Below, one piece after another: positions 14,024 to 19,452 of a DNA stretch of 19,452 bases; position 1 is the stretch's first letter, and the number at the start of each line of letters is the position of its first letter. The position numbers and the translations under genes were made by a program. This stretch comes from Chamaesiphon sp. Its GTDB lineage: Bacteria; Cyanobacteriota; Cyanobacteriia; Cyanobacteriales; Chamaesiphonaceae. The stretch spans positions 1 through 19,452 of the forward strand of contig JAJAZF010000127.1 of assembly GCA_026785875.1 (NCBI GenBank), read 5' to 3'. The notes under the pieces are model-generated. The model saw only the letters and a list, made by a program, of their open reading frames with translations. It was not told the origin of the DNA and made no database searches.

Positions 14024-14599
14024 ATGGTTGTTGCAACTCAGACTAAGTTCATGACCCTTGAGGAATACCTCAACTACGATGATGGTACTGATACTCTTTG
14101 TGAACTTGTGAATGGAGAACTCATCCCCATGCCTCCAGAAAGCCATCAAAACCAGAAAGTTTCAATCTCATTGTTAGTTTACTTCTCTCAGCTAGGAATA
14201 CCACCACAATTATTGAGAAATCAAATTGCGATCTCAGTAATGGGTGGTAGAGCAACTGCACGCATACCAGATCTAACAATTCTTTCCGAAGAGTTAGAAC
14301 TAGAATTAAGCGAGACTAATAGCTCGACAATTCTTTCAGATATGCCACCACCTATTTTGGTTGTTGAAGTAGTCAGCCCCAACCAAGATAAACGAGATTA
14401 TCGGTATAAAAGATCGGAATATGCAGCCAGACAGATTCCTGAATATTGGATTGTCGATCCGATCTTGGATAAGGTGACAATTCTAGAACTGGTAGAAGGA
14501 TTGTACGAAGAAAAAGTTTATACAGCCGAAGAAGTTATCAAATCACCTCAATTTAGTCAATTTAATTTAACCGCTCAACAAGTTTTAACAGGATTATAA
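14024..14599 (+). CDS. Uma2-family PD-(D/E)XK nuclease-like protein
   Basis: A 191-residue member of the Uma2 (DUF820) family, which is greatly expanded in cyanobacteria. It has a PD-(D/E)XK endonuclease-like core: FMTLEEYL at the start, ELVNGELIPMPPES, RIPDLTIL with Asp83, LVVEVVSPN with Glu115, and YKRSEYAARQIPEYWIVDP with Lys129. The motifs are intact and the length is typical. ATG 14024 gives the usual MVxAT...MTLEEYL beginning. The physiological role and substrate of Uma2 proteins are unsettled; many are linked to mobile DNA. The gene stands alone between the cas genes and the opposing hlyD remnant, with which it is convergent. No link to CRISPR function is claimed. Confidence 0.9.
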   Translation: MVVATQTKFMTLEEYLNYDDGTDTLCELVNGELIPMPPESHQNQKVSISLLVYFSQLGIPPQLLRNQIAISVMGGRATARIPDLTILSEELELELSETNSSTILSDMPPPILVVEVVSPNQDKRDYRYKRSEYAARQIPEYWIVDPILDKVTILELVEGLYEEKVYTAEEVIKSPQFSQFNLTAQQVLTGL

Positions 14600-14721
14600 A
14601 ACAAAATATCGATTGCTATACTTCATGGAACACCATTGGCAGCGATCGATCGACAGATCGGCTGTAGCTGCATCCAGCCCTTGGATTGAGTGAGGAGTGG
14701 AGACGAATAGCTCGATCGCGT

Positions 14722-14874
14722 TTACCCCAATAGTCGGGATTTTCTGAGGATAAATTGGAAGACAGTTTCTTCCTTAGAAATGATGTCTGCGCGACCATCC
14801 ATCCCCGATCGAATTTGGCATTTACTGTTACCACGAATCAGCTTGAGATTGTCTGGCTCGACCGTGACCTCGAT
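14722..14874 (-). pseudogene. Detached C-terminal end of the HlyD adaptor
   Basis: Read in the next frame from the frameshift, the minus strand encodes IEVTVEPDNLKLIRGNSKCQ, then RSGMDGRADIISKEET and VFQFILRKSRLL before TAA at 14722-14724. This is the normal C-terminal strand-and-tail of cyanobacterial HlyD-type adaptors (G.....I.....G..GRADI). It belongs to the gene at 14828-16102 but is out of frame with it. About 90-130 codons of the beta-barrel normally found between them are missing. The remnant shows that the gene was once full length. Confidence 0.85.
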
Positions 14875-16102
14875 CGCCAGGATGGACTACTTGAGCATTG
14901 TTGCGGAGGTTTAACTCCTGAATCGTGCCCGATACGGGGGCGAGGATCGCGGTAGGTTGGAGGTCGATCGCGATTTGAGCGATTTCGCGATCGTTACTCG
15001 CGATCCGATCGACGACTTCTACTCGCTGCTGGAGCAATTTTTGCCGCTCTTGTTGGAGGCGGGCGATCGCGGCTTTTCCAGTTGCTCGTTCGCGGGCGAT
15101 TTTTTGGACGATCGCGGCTGATTCGGCTTGACTGGGATTGAGGGCGGCTTGGGTGCGGTGGATTCTCGCTGCGGCAGCAGCTACTGTTTCGGCTACCCGC
15201 GCGACGATCTGGTTTTGTTTGAGGATGGTTGCTTGTTGGGCGAAAATCGCTTGAGTCTGTTGTTCGGCGGCTAGTTGAGCTTCTTCCAATTGGTTAGTCG
15301 AAATTGCGCCAGCAGTGGCGACACTTTGGTAGCGTTGCGATCGCGTCAGCCCAGATTGGTAGCCCGCTTGAAGCGATTTTAAGTTAGCCTCAGCAACTTT
15401 TAATTCGGATTGGGCGACTTGCTGTTCTTTCTGAGCGGTTCTCCAGTTCGCCTCAGCTTCAGTAACTTCAGCTTGAGTGGTAATCCGTTTGTCATGATAG
15501 TCTCGCTCGGCGCGACGGAGTTCGGCTTGGATGCCTGAGATCGAGCGATTGCTCTGCTCGATCTCGGCGATGCCTTGACGATCGCTCGCACCGATCTGGG
15601 CATCGAGTGCCAGAATTTGGTACTTAGCTTTTTGAATATCGCCGATTAATTGATTGCGGTTGGTTTGGAGCTTGCTTTCAAGCCGCAAATCTCTGACAGT
15701 GGCGATCGGATCGCCTTTCTTGACAGTTTGATTTTCTTTGACCGAAATGTTCAGCACCGAACCCTCGATCGTCGATTGTACCAACCGTAATTCCCCCACA
15801 GGGCGAATAGTGGCGGGAGCTTGAACGGTAACTTTATATTTGAGCACTGTACTCAGGGCGATCGCTGCACCAAAACTACCCACCATCACGATCCCACCCA
15901 CTGATACCCATCGCCCGATCGAGGGGATAAATTCCTCTGGTGTAACTGGCTGGACGATCGCGTAATCTGGTTCTTGCGGAAAATGAACGATCGGCTCGTT
16001 TCGTGCTGGAATCGGCTCTCGATCGAGCTTGACTACATGACGACCATTTTTACTAAAATTAATAGGTAGAACTTCTCCGTTTGTAGAATTAGAATCATCC
16101 AT
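14828..16102 (-). CDS. HlyD-family periplasmic adaptor of a peptide exporter, truncated
   Basis: A 424-residue membrane fusion protein that would link the ABC exporter to the outer membrane. After a cytoplasmic segment of about 60 residues comes a membrane helix (about 66-86). A lipoyl-like half-motif follows (VQAPATIRPVGELRLVQS), then a long Gln/Ala/Glu-rich coiled-coil region (about 145-375), then the second lipoyl half with ILAPVSGTIQELNLRNNAQV and VHPGD. After HPGDR the frame turns to GHGRARQSQADSW and stops. The true C-terminus lies in the next frame at 14722-14874, so an internal deletion with frameshift has removed the beta-barrel. The breakpoint falls in GGCGATCG, a HIP1-like site (14871-14878). 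It starts 37 bases after the ABC exporter stop, so one operon. It is probably not functional. Confidence 0.9.
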   Translation of the reverse strand: MDDSNSTNGEVLPINFSKNGRHVVKLDREPIPARNEPIVHFPQEPDYAIVQPVTPEEFIPSIGRWVSVGGIVMVGSFGAAIALSTVLKYKVTVQAPATIRPVGELRLVQSTIEGSVLNISVKENQTVKKGDPIATVRDLRLESKLQTNRNQLIGDIQKAKYQILALDAQIGASDRQGIAEIEQSNRSISGIQAELRRAERDYHDKRITTQAEVTEAEANWRTAQKEQQVAQSELKVAEANLKSLQAGYQSGLTRSQRYQSVATAGAISTNQLEEAQLAAEQQTQAIFAQQATILKQNQIVARVAETVAAAAARIHRTQAALNPSQAESAAIVQKIARERATGKAAIARLQQERQKLLQQRVEVVDRIASNDREIAQIAIDLQPTAILAPVSGTIQELNLRNNAQVVHPGDRGHGRARQSQADSW

Positions 16103-16139
16103 GACTGCTAGGGATAAGTGTTCGGTGTTAGATCGATTT

Positions 16140-18281
16140 TTAATAATTTAAGAAATTAAGATGCTCGCCGGGAATTCGGGACAATTCGGCTGGCGTACCC
16201 GTGAGTTTCAACTCACCCCGATCGAGATAAGCGATCGAGTCAGCACGTCTAATCACTGCGGGGCGATGGGTAATCAAAATCGTGATTTTCCCCTGACGAT
16301 AATCGAGCAATCGATCGAGTACTTCAGCTTCTAATGCGGGATCGAGGGCACCTGTAGACTCATCCAAAATCAGGATCGGTGGATTGGTAACGATCGCTCG
16401 GGCAATTGCCAATCGTTGCAATTGTCCGCCTGAGATATTCGCCCCAAATTCACCTAAAACTGTCTGATATTTGTCGGGTAATTCAGTGATAAATTCATTC
16501 GCACAAGCAATCTCACAAGCCGTCACCGTATCCTCAAAGGTGACTTCAGGATTGGTAAACTGAAAATTTTCGACGATCGATCGACTCCAGAAGTGCGGCG
16601 TTTGGGGGACGAGTACCACCTGTTGACGTAATGAGTCGAGGGAGATATCCGACTGACTATACTTGCCATAGCGGATATTACCAGATTGGAGCGGATACAA
16701 GCCCGTAATTAGTTTTGCGAGGGTACTTTTACCACAGCCCGATTCACCAATTAGGGCAGTCACGCTCCCGCCTGGAATAGTCAGGTTGAAATCTTTCAGG
16801 AGCGCAACTCGCCCCGCATGGTGAAAATTAAGATTGCTACAGGTAAGATCCCTTGCTGCGCTAATTCTGACTCTCGGTTTGGGTTTGCTATAGTCCTCTT
16901 CTGCTGGACTCTCTAAGACTTCGCCGAGACGTTCTACCACGATTTGGGCGGTAATAAATTGGTCTACCAAACCCACTACCATACTCAGAAATCCAAATAA
17001 ATTACCACTCATCCCCGTAAAGGCGATCAGTTGTCCGATACTCAGGGTGCGATCGATTACCAGCTCGCTCCCCAACCACAATAACCCGATCGAAGTAATA
17101 CTGCCGACGAGTTGGGTAATGCTACTCGTATAGATTTCGAGCTGGATCGTACCCCATTCGAGATTGGCAAGCCGACCAAAATTGCGCTGATACTCCGACC
17201 AAGCTTGGGGTGTAGCTTGACTAGTCTTGAGGACGATCGCCCCCCGAAAGGTTTCGATCAAAAAGCCCTGATTTTCGGCACCTTCGGCAATCAGGCGGCG
17301 GGTTTTCTGTTGAATGCTGGGAAAAAATAGCAAGTTGATGATGATAATCGCTACAAAAGCGGCGACGGCTGCGAGGGTGAGTTGAGGACTATAGAACAGC
17401 ATCAACGCCACCGAGACAACAGCGATAAAAAACTGGCTGGGTAAGCCGAGGACTAGTTGAGACACTAAGCTATGAATCTGGCGGATATCGCCCAGCCGAC
17501 TGACTACTTCCCCGCTCCGATGAGCATCAAAATAACTCAGGGGTAATCGGAGCAGCTTGAAGCCATAATCGAGATTTAATCCCAATTTCAACCGCTGTCC
17601 AAAGTGAGCGATTAGATTTGATTGGATCAGTGTAATGACGCTGCGAAATACATTGAGCGCAATGACGGCGATCCCTACTGTCATCAATAACTGGCGATCG
17701 CTCCGTACCAATACATCATCGGTGAGAATCTGCATGACGATCGGTAGCGTCAGAGCCAGCAGTCCCACCACGATATTGAGCGCGATCGCTTGGAGGATAA
17801 TCCCTTTGTACGGCAACACCCGTCTAAAAAACGTCCCCAAGCCACCAACTTTGTCCTCTGGCTGCTCGCTAAAGCGGATCGGATCGGGTTCTAGCAACAA
17901 CAAAACCCCATTCGGCCAATTTGTAATTAGCTCCTGATGGGTGATGTAGCGAATGCCATTGCCTGGATCGCCGATAATATACTTTTTCCCCCGCTGACCA
18001 TACAATACGACCCAATGATTGCCTTGCCAATGAATAATCGCTGGGAGCGGAGCCGCCTTAATATTGTCGATCGGTGCGGGTGTAGCCTTAACCGGACGAG
18101 CATTAAATCCCAATGCTTCTGCGCCCCGCCGCAATCCCAATAAAGTCGTACCGCGCGTCCCTGTGCCAACGGCAGATCGGCCGCGACTGATGGCAAAAGT
18201 GCGCCCATAATATTTCGCAACTGTAGCAACACAAGCTGCCCCACAGTCTTCTTCGCTGTGTTGACGGACAATTGGGTATTT
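16140..18281 (-). CDS. C39-peptidase ABC exporter (SunT/LagD type), start codon lost
   Basis: A bifunctional exporter that would cut double-glycine leaders in the cytoplasm and export the peptide. On the minus strand, the C39 domain begins at KYPIVRQHSEEDCGAACVAT, with the catalytic Cys encoded at 18243-18245. The catalytic His and Asp are present in GNHWVVLYG and IIGDPG. A six-helix ABC membrane domain follows, then the ATPase with Walker A GESGCGKST, signature ISGGQLQRLAIARAI, Walker B ILILDEST and H-loop ITHRP. The frame is open back to about 18318 but has no ATG, GTG or TTG before the catalytic Cys: an IS200/IS605-like end begins at 18283, directly before KYP. The first in-frame start, TTG 18140, would give 666 residues without the catalytic Cys. 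The rest is intact. Followed by hlyD after 37 bases. Confidence 0.93.
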   Translation of the reverse strand, partial: KYPIVRQHSEEDCGAACVATVAKYYGRTFAISRGRSAVGTGTRGTTLLGLRRGAEALGFNARPVKATPAPIDNIKAAPLPAIIHWQGNHWVVLYGQRGKKYIIGDPGNGIRYITHQELITNWPNGVLLLLEPDPIRFSEQPEDKVGGLGTFFRRVLPYKGIILQAIALNIVVGLLALTLPIVMQILTDDVLVRSDRQLLMTVGIAVIALNVFRSVITLIQSNLIAHFGQRLKLGLNLDYGFKLLRLPLSYFDAHRSGEVVSRLGDIRQIHSLVSQLVLGLPSQFFIAVVSVALMLFYSPQLTLAAVAAFVAIIIINLLFFPSIQQKTRRLIAEGAENQGFLIETFRGAIVLKTSQATPQAWSEYQRNFGRLANLEWGTIQLEIYTSSITQLVGSITSIGLLWLGSELVIDRTLSIGQLIAFTGMSGNLFGFLSMVVGLVDQFITAQIVVERLGEVLESPAEEDYSKPKPRVRISAARDLTCSNLNFHHAGRVALLKDFNLTIPGGSVTALIGESGCGKSTLAKLITGLYPLQSGNIRYGKYSQSDISLDSLRQQVVLVPQTPHFWSRSIVENFQFTNPEVTFEDTVTACEIACANEFITELPDKYQTVLGEFGANISGGQLQRLAIARAIVTNPPILILDESTGALDPALEAEVLDRLLDYRQGKITILITHRPAVIRRADSIAYLDRGELKLTGTPAELSRIPGEHLNFLNY

Positions 18282-18282
18282 C

Positions 18283-18592
18283 TTGACACTCCTCGACCTG
18301 AAGGTACGAGGATTCTTGGCTCAACGAAACCACTTAGATTAGATACCTTGCAGTGTCTAACCCAGAGGTGGGATTCTCAAGCGAAGCTCTTAGGGGGAAG
18401 CTTCCCCCGAAAACGTCGCGCCCCAAGCGTTACTTTGGGCGTGCCCCGCCCTAGTTGCTTAAAAGCAAGTCCTTTTTGATTTGGTATGTCCAGCACACCA
18501 AAAAGCTGTTCGTCTAGCTCCTCTAAATACTTTACCTACTGCGAGGTGGATGCTAGAACAATGCAGTAGAACCGCATGTATTTAATTGTCAA
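18283..18592 (-). ncRNA. Candidate omega-RNA-like transcript of the IS derivative
   Basis: TnpB guide RNAs end at the right end of the element and read the guide from flanking DNA. On the minus strand this stretch holds the palindrome at 18393-18408, a GC stem around 18420-18450 (GCCCCAA with TTTGGGC), and the end hairpin at 18291-18311. A possible promoter begins with TTGACA at 18592-18587. A 50-codon open frame without a good start (KYLEELDEQLFGVLDIPNQK) crosses the same strand and may be a relic of tnpB or chance. The guide would be the first bases of the C39 gene. This is inferred by position and structure only. Confidence 0.35.
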
Positions 18593-18654
18593 GGTTCAAC
18601 GTCTGCGGTTTAGGCAGCAATCGGGTTTTTAAAGCGGTTGAATACCCTGTCCGC

Positions 18655-18682
18655 TATACTTAGAATTATACGTCAAATTCTA
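18655..18682 (+). promoter_or_regulatory. Promoter and dyad operator before the RHH gene
   Basis: TATACT at 18655-18660 is a good -10 element. It is followed by the dyad TAGAATT (18661-18667) and AATTCTA (18676-18682), ending 4 bases before the start codon. Ribbon-helix-helix proteins usually bind short dyads in their own promoters, so this is a probable autoregulatory site. No clear -35 was found. Confidence 0.5.
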
Positions 18683-18686
18683 ATGT

Positions 18687-18845
18687 ATGGCAACTAGAAC
18701 AAGAAAGATTCAGGTAGTAGTTTCAGAGGTAGAAATGGAAAAGTTCAAGCAGTACGCAGAATCTAAAGGAGTTGCAATGTCGGAGATCCTTCGCGACTAT
18801 GTAAAGTCTTTAGTAGCTAGTTCAGAGCGCAGACTGCTTGACTAA
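18687..18845 (+). CDS. Small ribbon-helix-helix (CopG-like) DNA-binding protein
   Basis: A 52-residue protein: MATRTRKIQVVVSEVEMEKF, then KQYAESKGVAMSEILRDYVK and SLVASSERRLLD. A basic N-terminal strand (TRKIQVVVS), helix A (EMEKFKQYAESKG) and helix B after a turn (MSEILRDYVKSLV) make the ribbon-helix-helix fold used by CopG/Arc repressors and by many antitoxins. It would dimerise and bind DNA, probably its own promoter dyad. ATG 18687 is chosen because an earlier ATG at 18683 is out of frame. No toxin gene is adjacent. Such proteins accompany IS200/IS605 elements in cyanobacteria, so control of the element is the likeliest role. A terminator follows 18 bases after the stop. Confidence 0.75.
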   Translation: MATRTRKIQVVVSEVEMEKFKQYAESKGVAMSEILRDYVKSLVASSERRLLD

Positions 18846-18862
18846 CGTCTGCGCCTAGAAAG

Positions 18863-18886
18863 TCCCCCTAAAAGGGGGAGGTTTTT
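18863..18886 (+). terminator. Rho-independent terminator of the RHH gene
   Basis: A 7-bp stem, TCCCCCT (18863-18869) with AGGGGGA (18873-18879), loop AAA, followed by GG and five Ts at 18882-18886. It lies just after the RHH stop and is preceded by another 8-bp hairpin, GCGCAGAC (18827-18834) with GTCTGCGC (18847-18854), spanning the stop codon. One of these may also be the end hairpin of the IS derivative. Confidence 0.75.
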
Positions 18887-18941
18887 ACCCAATTTTCCGA
18901 TAAAATTTACCGCACGACTCTACTGAAAATGCCAAGGATCG

Positions 18942-18976
18942 CGCTCGACTATTTATCAATCATAAATAGCCGAGCG
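18942..18976. other. 15-bp hairpin downstream of the precursor gene
   Basis: CGCTCGACTATTTAT (18942-18956) and ATAAATAGCCGAGCG (18962-18976) pair with one mismatch around a 5-base loop. It lies about 60 bases past the stop of the minus-strand precursor gene and may protect or end its mRNA, allowing more precursor than exporter to be made. No T-run follows, so it is not a classical terminator. Confidence 0.45.
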
Positions 18977-19036
18977 TTGAGATTGAGTCGATCGGCTAAA
19001 TCTGAGATTAGCGATTCGATCTAATCCGATCGATCT

Positions 19037-19276
19037 TTACCTGCGGAAAAAATTGTACTGCTCGATCGTGCCACTAGCACCAATGATGGTAGCGATATTT
19101 GTTTGTACTCCGATGTTGGTGAGTACATTTATATTTATATTCGTATTTACCTGCGTGCCACCACCATTGATTCCACCGGATTGCTCGTCATTCAATTCGA
19201 GCCACAATTCTCGTTCGCGGAGCGTCTCCTTTGGAGCATCGAGTTTATGGGGTTCGAGTTGGTGAGTTAAGATCAT
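19037..19276 (-). CDS. Double-glycine-leader secreted peptide precursor
   Basis: A 79-residue protein. Residues 1-39 look like a leader for C39 exporters: ELWLELNDEQSGGINGG resembles the L.DEQ...I.GG pattern, with cleavage expected after Gly38-Gly39 or Gly39-Gly40. The remaining ~39 residues are rich in Asn, Thr and Ile (QVNTNININVLTNIGVQTNI) with a TNI repeat and an aromatic, basic end (EQYNFFRR). There is no Cys, so no disulfide or lanthionine is expected. ATG 19276 has GGAG seven bases upstream. The gene sits upstream of, and in the same direction as, the C39 exporter and hlyD, supporting a substrate role. No known bacteriocin family is recognised. Toxin, signal and surface peptide are all possible. 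Confidence 0.72.
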   Translation of the reverse strand: MILTHQLEPHKLDAPKETLRERELWLELNDEQSGGINGGGTQVNTNININVLTNIGVQTNIATIIGASGTIEQYNFFRR

Positions 19277-19311
19277 ATTTTTACTCCAAAATTGTATAGT
19301 TTTATCGAATT

Positions 19312-19434
19312 AGGATATTTTAAAACTAGCGATTGCCTCACTCTAGCTAATTAATCAACAAGCTTCAGTCAGAAGGTGTTGTTATTGGTTATAATTTAAC
19401 ATTCTAGATGTAGTCTAAAGTTTTAAAATATCCT
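19312..19434. repeat. 16-bp perfect inverted repeat upstream of the precursor gene
   Basis: AGGATATTTTAAAACT (19312-19327) recurs exactly inverted at 19419-19434, with 91 bases between. The nearer arm ends 36 bases before the precursor start, so it may overlap the promoter. It could be paired operator sites or the ends of a small non-coding mobile unit; no flanking direct repeat was seen. The rest of 19277-19452 shows nothing else assignable. Confidence 0.6.
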
Positions 19435-19452
19435 TTTGTGGCAATTAAGCTA

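Larger units (their letters stand above)
18282..18890. mobile_element. tnpB-less IS200/IS605-like derivative with RHH gene
   Basis: One end is sharp. On the minus strand an imperfect hairpin (CCTCGTACCT, TCA, then AGGTCGAGG; 18291-18311) and AGTGTCAA at 18283-18290 lead straight into the C39 codons. This matches the style of IS200/IS605 right ends in cyanobacteria. Inside lie several hairpins, including the 16-base palindrome GGGGGAAGCTTCCCCC (18393-18408), and a small ribbon-helix-helix gene on the plus strand. No tnpA or tnpB is present. The other end is not certain; the CCCCCT-AAA-AGGGGG hairpin at 18863-18879 could be the left-end hairpin. The IS nature is inferred from the end structure and from the gene interruption. 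Confidence 0.6.

Noticed and set aside
14616..14834. 72-codon minus-strand ORF
   Set aside because: It is a shifted frame over the hlyD C-terminal remnant. The neighbouring frame encodes the recognisable HlyD tail.
17927..18333. Alternative minus-strand ORFs over the exporter start
   Set aside because: They are other-frame shadows of the C39 coding sequence, whose frame is shown by HSEEDCGAACVAT.
18929..19024. 31-codon plus-strand ORF opening with MPRIALDY
   Set aside because: It crosses the hairpin at 18942-18976, has no family match and no clear ribosome-binding site.

Overview
The window is chromosomal DNA from a cyanobacterium. The octamer GCGATCGC (HIP1) and its core CGATCG recur throughout. 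acpP and fabF are of cyanobacterial type, and short tandem heptamers, small GC-rich hairpin repeats, a Uma2-family gene and a WGxxGxxG-type surface protein all fit this lineage. The genus cannot be fixed from the sequence.

Layout. 1-462: decayed remnant with a FkbM-methyltransferase-like segment. 470-1954: ISC-type element with a likely omega-RNA region and an iscB gene broken by a single in-frame TGA. 1955-2478: repeats. 2479-4112: intact housekeeping pair acpP-fabF. 4113-5669: heptamer repeats, a small DUF6887-like gene, a MITE-like inverted-repeat element, hairpin repeats and a small exported protein on the minus strand. 5670-8105: a CheY-like receiver followed by a 668-residue receiver/OmpR-type DNA-binding/HPt/receiver/receiver regulator. 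8137-9715: 5'-truncated IS607-type element with a complete-looking tnpB. 9720-10007: fragments of a cas3 gene. 10251-13909: intact-looking type I-C effector genes cas5c-cas8c-cas7c, with no cas4-cas1-cas2 and no CRISPR array in view. 14024-14599: Uma2-family gene. 14722-19276 (minus strand): a peptide-export cassette, read from high to low coordinate as double-glycine-leader precursor, C39 peptidase ABC exporter and HlyD-type adaptor.

The genes form two functional stories, both partly broken. The type I-C locus keeps the genes for crRNA processing and target binding (Cas5c, Cas8c with internal Cas11c, Cas7c) but its Cas3 nuclease-helicase survives only as frameshifted pieces, so it could bind DNA but not degrade it by itself. 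The peptide cassette has a plausible secreted precursor. Its exporter, however, has lost its start codon to an IS200/IS605-like end placed just before the C39 catalytic domain, and its HlyD partner has lost an internal segment, apparently by recombination at a HIP1 site. The same IS-like segment lacks tnpB but keeps a small ribbon-helix-helix gene and a structured omega-RNA-like region.

The window is therefore a stable fatty-acid-synthesis and signalling core next to accessory islands rich in mobile elements and gene decay.
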